64,000 nt of DNA from Kitasatospora sp. NBC_00374 (GCF_041434935.1 NZ_CP107964.1:1302001-1366000); one strand, 5' to 3'. Shown: positions 26,844-34,835, counted from the stretch's first letter. Translations and numbers: made by a program. Notes: generated by a model not told the origin, from the sequence alone.

Positions 26844-29006
26844 TCAGGAACTCGTGAGGATGACGAGTTGCCGGGTCGCCCGGGTCATCGCGACATAGCG
26901 GTCGACCGCTCCTGCGACACCCGTACCGAACGTCTCCGGATCGATGAGGACGACCAGGTCGAACTCGAGCCCCTTCGACAGCCCCGGGGTCAGCGACCGG
27001 ACCCGGGACGTCGCCCGGAACGTGCCATCACCGAGGTCACCGGCGCTGATGACGCAGGCGGTCCCCTCGGCATGCTCGGCGAGCCAGGTGTCGAGGATCG
27101 AGTCCAGATCCGAGACGGACCCGTGCACCACGGGGATGCCGCTGCTGCGGACGGAGGTCGGCACGTTGGCGTCCGGGAGCACGGCTCGGATGACCGGCTC
27201 GGCCTGCGCCATGACCTCCTCCGGCGTCCGGTAGTTGATGCTCAGGGAGGCCACGTTGATCCGGTCGAGCCCGATCCGCTCGAGCCGTTCCTGCCACGAC
27301 TCCGTGAACCCGTCCCTGGTCTGGGCTCGGTCACCGACGATGGTGAAGCTCCGGGAAGGGCAGCGGAGCAGCAGCATCTGCCACTGCGCGTCGGTCAGTT
27401 CCTGAGCCTCGTCCACGACGATGTGCGCGAACGGGCCGGCGAGCCGGTCCGGGTCGGCGCCGGGCAGGGCGGTGTCGTCGATCAGGCTGTCCTGCAGGTC
27501 CCGTCCGCGCAGCATCGTCACCGCACCCTCACCGTCGTCATCGGCCTGGAGCAGGTGGTCGATGACGTCGGCCATGCGCGCGCGTTCGGCGGCGACGGCG
27601 GATTCGTGCCGACGCTTGCGCCGTGCCGCCTCCGGGTCACCGAGCCGGTGCCGTGCCGCGTCCAGGAGCGGCAGGTCGGACACCGTCCAGGCCTGGGCGT
27701 CCTTGCGCCGCAGCTTGCGAACCTCGTCCGGGCCGAGCCAGGGAGCGCACAGCCGCAGGTAGGCCGGTACCGACCAGAGGTCACCGACGAGGTCGGCCGC
27801 CTCGAGCAGCGGCCACGCACGGTTGAGGGTCGTGACCAGTTCCTCGTCCTGCCGCAGCGCCCTCCGGAACTGCTCGGGCGAGACGTCGCCGTCGTGCTTG
27901 TCCATCAGGATCGTGAGCAGCTCCTCCCAGATCTGCTCGCGCGCCTCGTTGTGCGGAGTACCCGGTTCCGGCGCTTCGAACGCCTCGGCCCAGTCGTCGG
28001 CGCTCAGCCAGATGTCGGCCCAGTCGGTCGAGACCGTCATGCCTTCCGCGGGCGGTTCCTCGTAGAACCTGACGGCCGTCTCGATCGCCCTCACCATGTT
28101 TGCGGACGACTTCAGGCGGGCCACGTCCGGGTCGGTCTCGATCGCCGCTCCGGCTCCCTCGGCGACGAGGTCCCGCACGGTGCAGGTCTGCACGCCCTCC
28201 TCCCCGAGGCTGGGGAGGACGTCGGCGACGTAGGCCAGGTACGGCTGGTGCGGACCGACGAACAGCACGCCGCCCCGACGGTGGCCGAGGCGGGGGTCGG
28301 AGTAGAGGAGGTAGGCGGAGCGGTGCAGGGCGACGACGGTCTTCCCCGTACCCGGACCGCCGTCGACGACGAGAGTGCCGCGGGATCCCGCCCGGATGAT
28401 GGCGTCCTGGTCCGCCTGGATGGTGCCGAGCACGTCCCGCATCCGGGACGACCGGTTGCCGCCCAGGCTGGCGATGAAGGCGGACTGGTCGTCGAGCGCG
28501 GCGTGCCCCTCAAGCCCCTCCGCGGTGAACACCTCGTCCCAGTAGTCGCTGATCCGGCCGCGGGTCCAGCGGTACCTGCGGCGGCTGACCAGACCCATCG
28601 GGCTGGCATGGGTCGCCGCGAAGAACGGCTCGGCCGCGGGGGAACGCCAGTCGAGCAGCAGCCGCCGGCCCGCGCTGTCGGTGAGGCCGAGTCGTCCGAT
28701 GTACACGGGCTCGGGGCTGTCGGTGCTGACGACGTGTCCGAGACACAGGTCCAGACCGAAGCGGCTCAAGGCGCGCAGGCGCCCGGTGAGCCGGTGGATC
28801 TCCGCGTCCCGGTCCATCGCCTCCCGGCCGACGCCGCCGGGCGCCTTGCGCAGGTCGTCGAGGCGGTCGGACAGTTCGGCGATCGCCTGTTCGAGGCTCT
28901 CCGCGATGGCCGCGAAGTGCTGATCGTCGCCGGCGATCAGCGTCGGGGCGGCCTTGGTGGAGAGGCGGTCGGGAAGGTCGAACGCACTGGTGGTCAGGAG
29001 GTTCAC
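26844..29006 (-). CDS. helR: HelD/HelR-type RNA polymerase-associated UvrD-family helicase
   Basis: A 720-residue superfamily 1 protein. The N-terminal coiled region (residues 1-80) is followed by a Walker A motif VVDGGPGTGKTVVALHR (about residue 210), a Walker B motif HIVVDEAQELTDAQWQML and a C-terminal UvrD motif VASLSINYRTPEEVMAQA. HelD proteins bind core RNA polymerase and release it from stalled complexes; the HelR subgroup of Streptomyces protects RNA polymerase from rifamycins and its gene is preceded by an RAE. The RAE at 29217-29235 supports this subgroup here. The start is GTG at 29006 with GGAG about eight bases upstream. The symbol helR rests on context and domains, not on a search. 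Confidence 0.9.
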   Translation of the reverse strand: MNLLTTSAFDLPDRLSTKAAPTLIAGDDQHFAAIAESLEQAIAELSDRLDDLRKAPGGVGREAMDRDAEIHRLTGRLRALSRFGLDLCLGHVVSTDSPEPVYIGRLGLTDSAGRRLLLDWRSPAAEPFFAATHASPMGLVSRRRYRWTRGRISDYWDEVFTAEGLEGHAALDDQSAFIASLGGNRSSRMRDVLGTIQADQDAIIRAGSRGTLVVDGGPGTGKTVVALHRSAYLLYSDPRLGHRRGGVLFVGPHQPYLAYVADVLPSLGEEGVQTCTVRDLVAEGAGAAIETDPDVARLKSSANMVRAIETAVRFYEEPPAEGMTVSTDWADIWLSADDWAEAFEAPEPGTPHNEAREQIWEELLTILMDKHDGDVSPEQFRRALRQDEELVTTLNRAWPLLEAADLVGDLWSVPAYLRLCAPWLGPDEVRKLRRKDAQAWTVSDLPLLDAARHRLGDPEAARRKRRHESAVAAERARMADVIDHLLQADDDGEGAVTMLRGRDLQDSLIDDTALPGADPDRLAGPFAHIVVDEAQELTDAQWQMLLLRCPSRSFTIVGDRAQTRDGFTESWQERLERIGLDRINVASLSINYRTPEEVMAQAEPVIRAVLPDANVPTSVRSSGIPVVHGSVSDLDSILDTWLAEHAEGTACVISAGDLGDGTFRATSRVRSLTPGLSKGLEFDLVVLIDPETFGTGVAGAVDRYVAMTRATRQLVILTSS

Positions 29007-29183
29007 GTCACCGGCTCCGATCCGGGGTCGCTTCCGCGAAGTCCGGCGTCACACACACCCACACCTCGGCGCCGAGCACCCCCGGCGGCGGCGCGAATCC
29101 CACCCCCGGCCGCTCGACATCGCCGCACGATCCGTAAACCGACAACAACACACGCACTTTGCAAATCCCCGTTTCGGCAAGTT

Positions 29184-29197
29184 CTGGCCTAGGCCAG
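29184..29197. repeat. 14-bp perfect palindrome
   Basis: CTGGCCTAGGCCAG lies between the RAE and helR, about 180 bases before the helR start. It is a possible regulator site; nothing else is known. Confidence 0.4.
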
Positions 29198-29216
29198 CGA
29201 TTCTGCGGCATGACCG

Positions 29217-29235
29217 GGGTCTTGCCGCAAGCCCC
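29217..29235 (-). promoter_or_regulatory. rifamycin-associated element (RAE)
   Basis: On the minus strand, reading toward helR, the 19 bases are GGGGCTTGCGGCAAGACCC. The RAE consensus as I recall it is GGGGCTTGCGGCAAGGCCC, so 18 of 19 bases match and the orientation is that of the gene. RAEs confer rifamycin-inducible expression on resistance genes in actinomycetes. The element is about 210 bases upstream of the helR start. Confidence 0.85.
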
Positions 29236-29250
29236 CCGGTGCGCTATAAG
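29222..29250 (+). promoter_or_regulatory. candidate promoter pointing away from helR, overlapping the RAE
   Basis: TTGCCG (29222-29227, inside the RAE), exactly 17 bases, then TATAAG (29245-29250) on the plus strand. Transcription would start near 29257 and run toward the LysM gene at 29604. Confidence 0.55.
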
Positions 29251-29258
29251 TTGAGAGT

Positions 29259-29284
29259 GGCAAGGGACGGGATTCTCCCTTGCC
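29259..29284 (+). promoter_or_regulatory. hairpin at the start of the predicted plus-strand transcript
   Basis: Perfect 9-bp arms (29259-29267, 29276-29284) with an 8-base loop, immediately downstream of the predicted start site. It could be a 5' stabiliser, an attenuator or a small-RNA element. From 29285 to 29603 I see no gene and no match to the c-di-AMP riboswitch pattern that often precedes LysM or NlpC genes. Confidence 0.5.
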
Positions 29285-29603
29285 TTCGTCGTTCTCGCAC
29301 AGAGCTCGCGACACCCGCCCGGGTACGGCCGGCAGGGCCACCGCACCGCAGGCCACCTGCACTCCGCATCACATCGCGTCGCATCGGCCGGCCGGACGAG
29401 CTCCGGTGACATGTCGTCACTTCCGGACGGACGGCGCTTCGATCGGCCCGGTCCCGGTCAGGTCAGATCAGGTCGCGCCCTCGTCGTCAGGCCCATCCAC
29501 GACACCGTGCACCGACTCGGCCGTGGAGATCACGATCTACGGATGGCGCACTGATGGCGCTCTTCCCGAGCGAGCCGGATCCGATCGGATTACGCTCTGA
29601 GAT

Positions 29604-29948
29604 ATGACGACAAACACTGCGAACATCACCTACTACACCGTCAGATCCGGTGACACGCTCACGGCCATTGCGGCTGTCTTCGGCACGACCGTCGAGCAGC
29701 TCGTCGAGTGGAACAACATCAGCAATCCCGACCTCATCAAGGTCGGCCAACGACTCATCGTCACGTGGGCGAATTCATCTCACGATTTCTTCTACACCGT
29801 CAGATCGGGTGACACGCTCACGGCCATTGCGGGTATGTTCGGCACGACCGTCGAGCAGCTCGTCGAGTGGAACAACATCCCCAACCCCGATCTCATCAAG
29901 GTCGGCCAACGACTCATCGTTGCCAAATCGGTGCCGATGGCGGCCTGA
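29604..29948 (+). CDS. double LysM protein without signal peptide, 114 aa
   Basis: Two LysM domains make up the whole protein: residues 9-54 (ITYYTVRSGDTLTAIAAVFG, then TVEQLVEWNNISNPDLIKVG and QRLIV) and 62-106, which is almost identical (YTVRSGDTLTAIAGMFG). LysM binds GlcNAc-containing glycans such as peptidoglycan and chitin. There is no signal peptide, membrane segment or catalytic domain, which is odd for a wall-binding protein; it could leave by lysis or a non-classical route, or act as an adaptor in a larger assembly. The ribosome site is weak. It is convergent with the PG-binding gene at 30021, with a perfect terminator between. Confidence 0.92.
   Translation: MTTNTANITYYTVRSGDTLTAIAAVFGTTVEQLVEWNNISNPDLIKVGQRLIVTWANSSHDFFYTVRSGDTLTAIAGMFGTTVEQLVEWNNIPNPDLIKVGQRLIVAKSVPMAA
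29632..29757 (+). repeat. LysM direct repeat, copy 1
   Basis: About 126 bases nearly identical to 29792-29917 (offset 160). The near identity at DNA level suggests a recent tandem duplication of the LysM module. Confidence 0.85.
29792..29917 (+). repeat. LysM direct repeat, copy 2
   Basis: Partner of 29632-29757. The difference in linker sequence is larger than in the domains. Confidence 0.85.
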
Positions 29949-29954
29949 CGGAAC

Positions 29955-29989
29955 GGCGCACGGCGGTTGGCACCCAACCGCCGTGCGCC
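29955..29989. terminator. bidirectional terminator between LysM and PG-binding genes
   Basis: Perfect 16-bp arms (29955-29970, 29974-29989) with a 3-base loop, between the convergent stops at 29948 and 30021. Confidence 0.85.
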
Positions 29990-30020
29990 CCTGCGCGAGA
30001 CTAGCCGACGACGGAAACGC

Positions 30021-30299
30021 TCAACAGACGAAGCCCGTCGAGTTGGCCCAGAACGTCAGGAATGACCAGGTCTGGGCGCCGATGATGCCATCGAGCGTAA
30101 TCTCGGCGCATTTCTGAAACCTTCGTGTCGCGGCGTCGGTTACGGGCCCGAATTCGCCGTCCTCAGCAAGCGCATCCCCAATCAGCGAGAAGTTGAGGAA
30201 ACACTGCGCCTGCTTGACCGCATCCCCTTTCGAGCCCAGCTTGAGCGTCGGTCGGGCCGTGGTGTAGTTACAGCGTTGAGTCAGCGCGTCGTCTGTCAT
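30021..30299 (-). CDS. small peptidoglycan-binding domain protein, 92 aa
   Basis: A single PG_binding_1-like domain: PTLKLGSKGDAVKQAQCFLN, then DGEFGPVTDAATRRFQKCAE and ITLDGIIGAQTWSFL. This is the three-helix fold that binds wall muropeptides in amidases and muramidases. No catalytic domain or signal peptide is present. It has four cysteines, one of them C-terminal. The ATG at 30299 has AAGGA upstream. Like the neighbouring LysM protein it seems to be a minimal wall-binding module; the two genes converge on a shared terminator. Confidence 0.88.
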   Translation of the reverse strand: MTDDALTQRCNYTTARPTLKLGSKGDAVKQAQCFLNFSLIGDALAEDGEFGPVTDAATRRFQKCAEITLDGIIGAQTWSFLTFWANSTGFVC

Positions 30300-30571
30300 C
30301 TTCGGATTCCTTCACAGTCGCGCCCGAATGGGCGAATTGGCCTGCGGGATACTCCCAGGGAAGCACGGGTCCACGCGCACCGCAGCCCGATGGAACGTCA
30401 CCTTGCACCCGTCCGGACGAAGGCGACTGCAGTCGAGCCGGGCCGCATCGCGTCCGCCGACGGCCGACGACGGCGACGGCGACCCGGGTGCCCGTCGTCG
30501 GCGCGTAGCGGACCGCGAGTGATCCGACGCCGCCAGGCCCGTCCGCGCGGAAGGCCCGCCGGACACAGCAC
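30300..30571. other. intergenic region without a supported gene
   Basis: Several overlapping arginine-rich frames occur here but none has a ribosome site or family match. It presumably holds the promoter of the PG-binding gene. Confidence 0.45.
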
Positions 30572-30609
30572 GAAGGCCACCCCTCGCGGTCCGTGCGGGG
30601 GCGGCCTTC
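30572..30609 (-). terminator. terminator of uppP
   Basis: Imperfect GC-rich hairpin (30572-30587 with 30595-30609), one mismatch in the outer stem, 17 bases beyond the uppP stop. Confidence 0.6.
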
Positions 30610-30626
30610 GGTGGTGGCGGTGCGGG

Positions 30627-31463
30627 TCAGGCGCTGATGACGTTCGCACCCAGGAGGCCGAGGAGCAGGAAGCCGACCACCAGGCGGTAGATCACGAATG
30701 CGTTGAAGGAGTGCTTGGCGACGTACTTGAGCAGCCAGGCGATCGAGGCGTAGGCGACGACGAAGGAGACCAGGGTGCCGACGGCCAGGGGGGCGAGCCC
30801 GACGCCGCCGCCGGTCGCGTCCTTGAGCTCGTAGAGGCCCGCGCCGGTCAGGGCCGGAATCGAGAGGAAGAAGGACAGCCTGGTGGCGGCGACCCGGTCG
30901 AGGTCGCGGATCAGGGCGGTGGACATGGTGGCGCCGGAGCGGGAGAAGCCGGGGAAGAGCAGCGCGAGGATCTGGGAGGAGCCGACGATCATCGCGTCGG
31001 CGAGGGTGATGTCGGCCTCGCCGCGGCGGTGGCGCCCCATCTGGTCGGCCACCCACATCACGATGCTGCCGACGATCAGGGAGCCCGCGACCACCCAGAG
31101 GGAGGCGAGCGGGCCGTCGATGAGGGGCTTGGCGGCCAGGCCGACGACCACGATCGGGATGGTGGCGTAGATCACCCACCAGGCGAACTTGTAGTCGTGG
31201 TTGCCGCGTTCCGCCGGGTTGGCCAGCCCTCGGCCCCAGGCGGTGACGAAGCGGAGGATGTCCTTGAAGAAGTAGAGCAGGACGGCGGCGATCGCTCCGA
31301 CCTGGATGACCGCGGTGAAGCCCACCACCGCCTTGTCGTCGACGGGGATCCCCATCAGCCCTTCGGTGATCTTCAGGTGGCCGGTCGAGGAGATCGGGAG
31401 GAACTCCGTGACCCCTTCGACGATGCCGAGGATGACGGCCTGGCCGACACCGATTGCGCTCAT
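30627..31463 (-). CDS. uppP: undecaprenyl-diphosphatase
   Basis: A 278-residue multi-pass BacA/UppP enzyme that dephosphorylates undecaprenyl pyrophosphate, recycling the lipid carrier for wall synthesis and giving bacitracin tolerance. The conserved sequences are GIVEGVTEFLPISSTGHLKI near the N-terminus and LFPGFSRSGATMSTAL in the middle (catalytic Glu, Ser and Arg). The ATG at 31463 has GAGGA upstream; the 18-codon extension is not conserved. A 16-bp palindrome about 90 bases upstream (31553-31568) may regulate it. Confidence 0.96.
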   Translation of the reverse strand: MSAIGVGQAVILGIVEGVTEFLPISSTGHLKITEGLMGIPVDDKAVVGFTAVIQVGAIAAVLLYFFKDILRFVTAWGRGLANPAERGNHDYKFAWWVIYATIPIVVVGLAAKPLIDGPLASLWVVAGSLIVGSIVMWVADQMGRHRRGEADITLADAMIVGSSQILALLFPGFSRSGATMSTALIRDLDRVAATRLSFFLSIPALTGAGLYELKDATGGGVGLAPLAVGTLVSFVVAYASIAWLLKYVAKHSFNAFVIYRLVVGFLLLGLLGANVISA

Positions 31464-31552
31464 GCTGCTGGGTCCTCGCGATGGTCTGGACGGTCGGGAG
31501 TGCTGCACGCCACGCACGGCATCGCAGAGCCGGCCGATCGGCCACGCGAGCG

Positions 31553-31568
31553 TCTACAGGCCTGTAGA
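31553..31568. promoter_or_regulatory. 16-bp perfect palindrome upstream of uppP
   Basis: TCTACAGGCCTGTAGA, a perfect two-fold palindrome, about 90 bases before the uppP start and about 100 beyond the stop of the aldo/keto reductase. It looks like a dimer-binding operator; the regulator is unknown. Confidence 0.5.
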
Positions 31569-31616
31569 TGCTAGGGGATGAAGATGACCGCGCGCACCGC
31601 AGGGTCGGGCACCGGG

Positions 31617-31644
31617 ATGCGGCATGCGGCATGCGGCATGCGGC
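31617..31644. repeat. four tandem copies of ATGCGGC
   Basis: Four perfect heptamers in the space between the aldo/keto reductase stop and uppP. The copy number may vary between strains. Confidence 0.8.
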
Positions 31645-31669
31645 ACGTCCGGTGCCCGGCGGGCCGTGG

Positions 31670-32710
31670 TCAGCCCTCGGTCGACCTGGCCCAGAGGTTG
31701 AGACCGGCGTCGGTGGCGTACCGGTCGATCTCGGCGAGCTCGTCGGCGCCGAGCGGGGCGCCCCGCAGGGCCGCGACGTTGGCCTCCAGCTGGGCGACCG
31801 AGGACGCGCCGATCAGGGCGGAGGTCATCCGGGGGTCTCGCAGCAGCCAGGTCAGGGCGAGCTGGGCGAGGGTCTGGCCGCGGCGGGCGGCGACCTCGTT
31901 CAGGCCGTTCAGCTTGCCGAGGGTCTCCTCGGTGAGGGCGGCCGGGTCCAGCGACTTGCCCTGGGCGGCCCGGGAGTCGGCGGGGATGCCCTTGAGGTAG
32001 CGGTCGGTGAGGATGCCCTGCGCGAGCGGCGCGAAGCCGATGCAGCCGGCGCCCTCGTCCGCGAGGACGTCGAGCAGGCCGTCGTCCTCGATCCAGCGGT
32101 TGAGCATGGAGTAGGACGGCTGGTGGATCAGCAGCGGGACACCGAGGTCGAGCAGGATCCCGGCGGCCTCCCGGGTCTTCTCCGCATTGTAGGAGGAGAT
32201 GCCGGCGTACAGCGCCTTGCCCTGCCGGACGGCGGAGGCGAGGGCCCCCATGGTCTCCTCGAGCGGGGTCTTCGGATCGAAGCGGTGCGAGTAGAAGATG
32301 TCGACGTACTCCAGGCCCATCCGCCGCAGCGACTGGTCGAGGCTGGCCGTCAGGTACTTGCGCGAGCCCCACTCGCCGTACGGGCCGGGCCACATGTCGT
32401 AGCCCGCCTTGGTCGAGATGATCATCTCGTCGCGGTACGGGCGGAAGTCGGCGGCCAGGTGCCGGCCGAAGTTGGCCTCGGCGGAGCCGTACGGCGGGCC
32501 GTAGTTGTTGGCCAGGTCGAAGTGGGTGATGCCGAGGTCGAACGCGCGGCGCAGGATCGCCCGCTGCGAATCGAGGCTGCGGTCGTCGCCGAAGTTGTGC
32601 CACAGGCCGAGCGAGATCTCCGGCAGCTGAAGGCCGCTGCGGCCGGTTCGGCGGTAGCGCATCGAGCCGTCGTAGCGATCCTCGGCGGCCCGGTAGGGGG
32701 CGGTGATCAT
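31670..32710 (-). CDS. aldo/keto reductase, L-glyceraldehyde 3-phosphate reductase-like
   Basis: A 346-residue NADPH-dependent (beta/alpha)8-barrel reductase of the YghZ/Gpr subgroup. Signatures are YRRTGRSGLQLPEISLGLW, FDLANNYGPPYGSAE (catalytic Asp and Tyr), IISTKAGYDMWPGPYGEWG (catalytic Lys; this stretch is typical of YghZ) and FYSHRFDPKTPLEET (His). In E. coli this enzyme detoxifies methylglyoxal and L-glyceraldehyde phosphate. GGAGG lies five bases before the ATG at 32710; the longer frame to 32989 has no other support. Confidence 0.93.
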   Translation of the reverse strand: MITAPYRAAEDRYDGSMRYRRTGRSGLQLPEISLGLWHNFGDDRSLDSQRAILRRAFDLGITHFDLANNYGPPYGSAEANFGRHLAADFRPYRDEMIISTKAGYDMWPGPYGEWGSRKYLTASLDQSLRRMGLEYVDIFYSHRFDPKTPLEETMGALASAVRQGKALYAGISSYNAEKTREAAGILLDLGVPLLIHQPSYSMLNRWIEDDGLLDVLADEGAGCIGFAPLAQGILTDRYLKGIPADSRAAQGKSLDPAALTEETLGKLNGLNEVAARRGQTLAQLALTWLLRDPRMTSALIGASSVAQLEANVAALRGAPLGADELAEIDRYATDAGLNLWARSTEG

Positions 32711-33009
32711 CAGGGCCTCCACATAGGATTTGTTTCGAGAAAGAACAATAAGGGTTCCGTGGTCCACCCCGGCCTCGGAGTCCACCACGCACCCGGCGAC
32801 CGACTCCACCGGACTCGCCGAACGACGCCGGCCGACACCCGGCGCCGCGCCGGATAGCAGGCACGGACCAGCCGGAACCCACCCGGGCCCGGGGGCGGGT
32901 ACGGGCCCCGCGTAAGCCCCGCCTAGGCTGACCCCGAAGCAAAACGGACGAAACCGGACCCGGCAGGCCCGGCCCGCCCGACGCACCACGAGGAAAGCAG
33001 GACGCGCCG

Positions 33010-33993
33010 ATGGGCGACGGCATGGCAGGCATGCACCACCACGGAGGGGGGACGCTCGGTCCGTTCACCTTCTCCTCCAGCCTCAGCTGGTCACCCGACT
33101 GGCCGTACCTGGTCGCCGGCCTGCTCGCGCTCGGCCTGTACGTGGCCGGCGCCGTCCGGCTGTGGCGCCGGGGCGACCGCTGGCCGATCGGCCGCATGGT
33201 CGCCTGGCTCGCGGGCATCGGCACGATCGTGCTGGTGACCTGCACCGGCCTGAACGACTACGGCATGGTGCTGTTCAGCGCCCACATGATCCAGCACATG
33301 GTGCTGAGCATGCTCTCCCCCATCCTGCTGCTGCTCGGCGCCCCGATCACGCTCGCCCTGCGCGCCCTGCGCCCGGCGGGCCGGGGCAGCGGCCGCGGCC
33401 CGCGCGAACTGCTGGTCCTGCTGCTGCACAGCCGGTACATCCGGATCGTCTCGCACCCGGCGTTCACCATCCCGCTGTTCATCGCCAGCCTGTACGCGCT
33501 GTACTTCAGCCCGCTGTTCGACCACCTGATGCAGTACCGGCTCGGGCACCTCGGGATGATGGGGCACTTCCTGGCGGTCGGCCTGCTGTTCTTCTGGCCG
33601 ATCATGGGCGTGGACCCCGGTCCGCACCGGCCCGGGTTCGTGATGCGGATCATCGAGCTCTTCATGGGGATGCCGTTCCACGCCTTCTTCGGCGTCGCCG
33701 TGATGATGGCCACCCATCCACTGGTCACCACCTTCAGCACCGAGACCGCCCCGCCCGGCACCGACCTGCTGAACGACCAGAAGATCGCCGGCGGCATCAC
33801 CTGGGCCTTCGGCGAGATCCCCACCGCGATCGTGCTGATCGCCCTCACCCTCCAGTGGGCCAAGTCCGAGGAGCGCCAGGCCCGCCGCCGCGACCGCGCC
33901 GCCGACCGCGACGGGGACGCCGAGCTGGTGGCGTACAACGCCTACCTGGCCTCGCTCGACAAGCGCGGCCGCCAGGCGACCGAAGCCGGCTGA
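33010..33993 (+). CDS. ctaG: cytochrome c oxidase assembly protein, CtaG family
   Basis: A 327-residue polytopic membrane protein of the caa3_CtaG family, required in Gram-positives for the copper-containing terminal oxidase. The N-terminus is Met/His-rich (MAGMHHHGGG), suiting copper handling. GMVLFSAHMIQHMVLSML and the later HLGMMGHFLAVGLLFFWP and GMPFHAFFGVAVMM contain the conserved histidines in membrane helices. The C-terminal tail is charged and cytosolic. A perfect terminator follows at 34023-34046. Confidence 0.95.
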   Translation: MGDGMAGMHHHGGGTLGPFTFSSSLSWSPDWPYLVAGLLALGLYVAGAVRLWRRGDRWPIGRMVAWLAGIGTIVLVTCTGLNDYGMVLFSAHMIQHMVLSMLSPILLLLGAPITLALRALRPAGRGSGRGPRELLVLLLHSRYIRIVSHPAFTIPLFIASLYALYFSPLFDHLMQYRLGHLGMMGHFLAVGLLFFWPIMGVDPGPHRPGFVMRIIELFMGMPFHAFFGVAVMMATHPLVTTFSTETAPPGTDLLNDQKIAGGITWAFGEIPTAIVLIALTLQWAKSEERQARRRDRAADRDGDAELVAYNAYLASLDKRGRQATEAG

Positions 33994-34022
33994 GCACCCC
34001 TGTCCCGTGTCCCGCGCGCGTG

Positions 34023-34046
34023 AGCCCCGTCCGATCGGACGGGGCT
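34023..34046 (+). terminator. terminator of ctaG
   Basis: Perfect 24-base palindrome (12-bp arms, no spacer), 30 bases after the ctaG stop and followed by TTTCGTCG. Confidence 0.8.
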
Positions 34047-34169
34047 TTCGTCGTCCAGCCGCAGGGTCGCCTGCACGTACAGCACGACGAGGCCCCACCC
34101 GGATCCGGTGCCTGTCGCGCACCGCGGAAAGGAGGAGCGGCGTTCTCGCCGGTCCTCTACTCTTCCGGA

Positions 34170-34835
34170 ATGCCTCGTCTGATCCCCGTCATCGCCCGCG
34201 TCGCCCCCGAGTACGCCCGGTGCGCCGCCTGGCCGACGGCCGCGCAGGGCGACCCCTGGCTGCCGTTGCACGGGTCGATGACCCCGGAGGAGGTCGGGGC
34301 GGCGGTGTACTCGGTCGTCTTCCACGGCGTGTCCGGTGCCATGGACCAGGCGGACCTGCCGCGGACGCCGGCGGCGGCGCTGGAACTGCTCGACGGTTTC
34401 GAGGAGTTCTACGCCCCCGGCGGTCTTCTGGTGCACGACCCGGGCCGCGGCGTGCTGGTGGAACCGGGCTGCTGCTGCGACCTCTTCGAGTGGCGTGACT
34501 GGCTGGCCGCGCTGGACGGTGGGCCGGTCGACCTGGGCCACGACCCGGGGCCGTGGATCGAGTACCCGGGCGGTGGCGCGGCCAGGGTGTGGGCCTGGGG
34601 TGCCGAGGACAGCGCCGGGAGGCCGACCCCGGTGCCCCACGTGGACCTGTCCCGGGACGCGTTGCCCGGGCTGCTGTGCGACGCCCAGCGGGATCTCGCC
34701 GGCTTTCTGCCACGGCTGCGGGCCTGGGCGCTCACGCTCGTCCCGGACCGGGCGGATCACGTGGTGGCTGCCTTCGACCGGGGCCTGGCCATCGGCGAAC
34801 CGCTGCCGGCGGTGTGCGGCGGCGCCGCGAGGTGA
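34170..34835 (+). CDS. hypothetical protein, 221 aa
   Basis: A soluble protein beginning MPRLIPVIARVAPEYARCAA, with an internal VVFHGVSGAMDQADLP and the conserved-looking EPGCCCDLFEWRDWLAAL, then DPGPWIEYPGGGAARVWAW and SRDALPGLLCDAQRDLAGF. I do not recognise the family. It has no signal peptide or membrane segment. The layout resembles small immunity- or DUF-type actinomycete proteins, which is only a guess. TACTCT lies eight bases upstream of the ATG and there is no ribosome site, so a leaderless transcript is likely. It is convergent with a truncated ATPase remnant. Confidence 0.75.
   Translation: MPRLIPVIARVAPEYARCAAWPTAAQGDPWLPLHGSMTPEEVGAAVYSVVFHGVSGAMDQADLPRTPAAALELLDGFEEFYAPGGLLVHDPGRGVLVEPGCCCDLFEWRDWLAALDGGPVDLGHDPGPWIEYPGGGAARVWAWGAEDSAGRPTPVPHVDLSRDALPGLLCDAQRDLAGFLPRLRAWALTLVPDRADHVVAAFDRGLAIGEPLPAVCGGAAR

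Noticed and set aside
26820..29192. 790-codon plus-strand frame over helR
   Set aside because: Mirror of the minus-strand helicase, without motifs.
29259..29603. Possible c-di-AMP (ydaO) riboswitch before the LysM gene
   Set aside because: The conserved ydaO blocks are absent; only a simple hairpin is seen at the start.
32720..32748. TTGTTC-17-TATGTG promoter upstream of the aldo/keto reductase
   Set aside because: The -10 box would overlap the ribosome site GGAGG of the gene, so transcription from there would not include the site.
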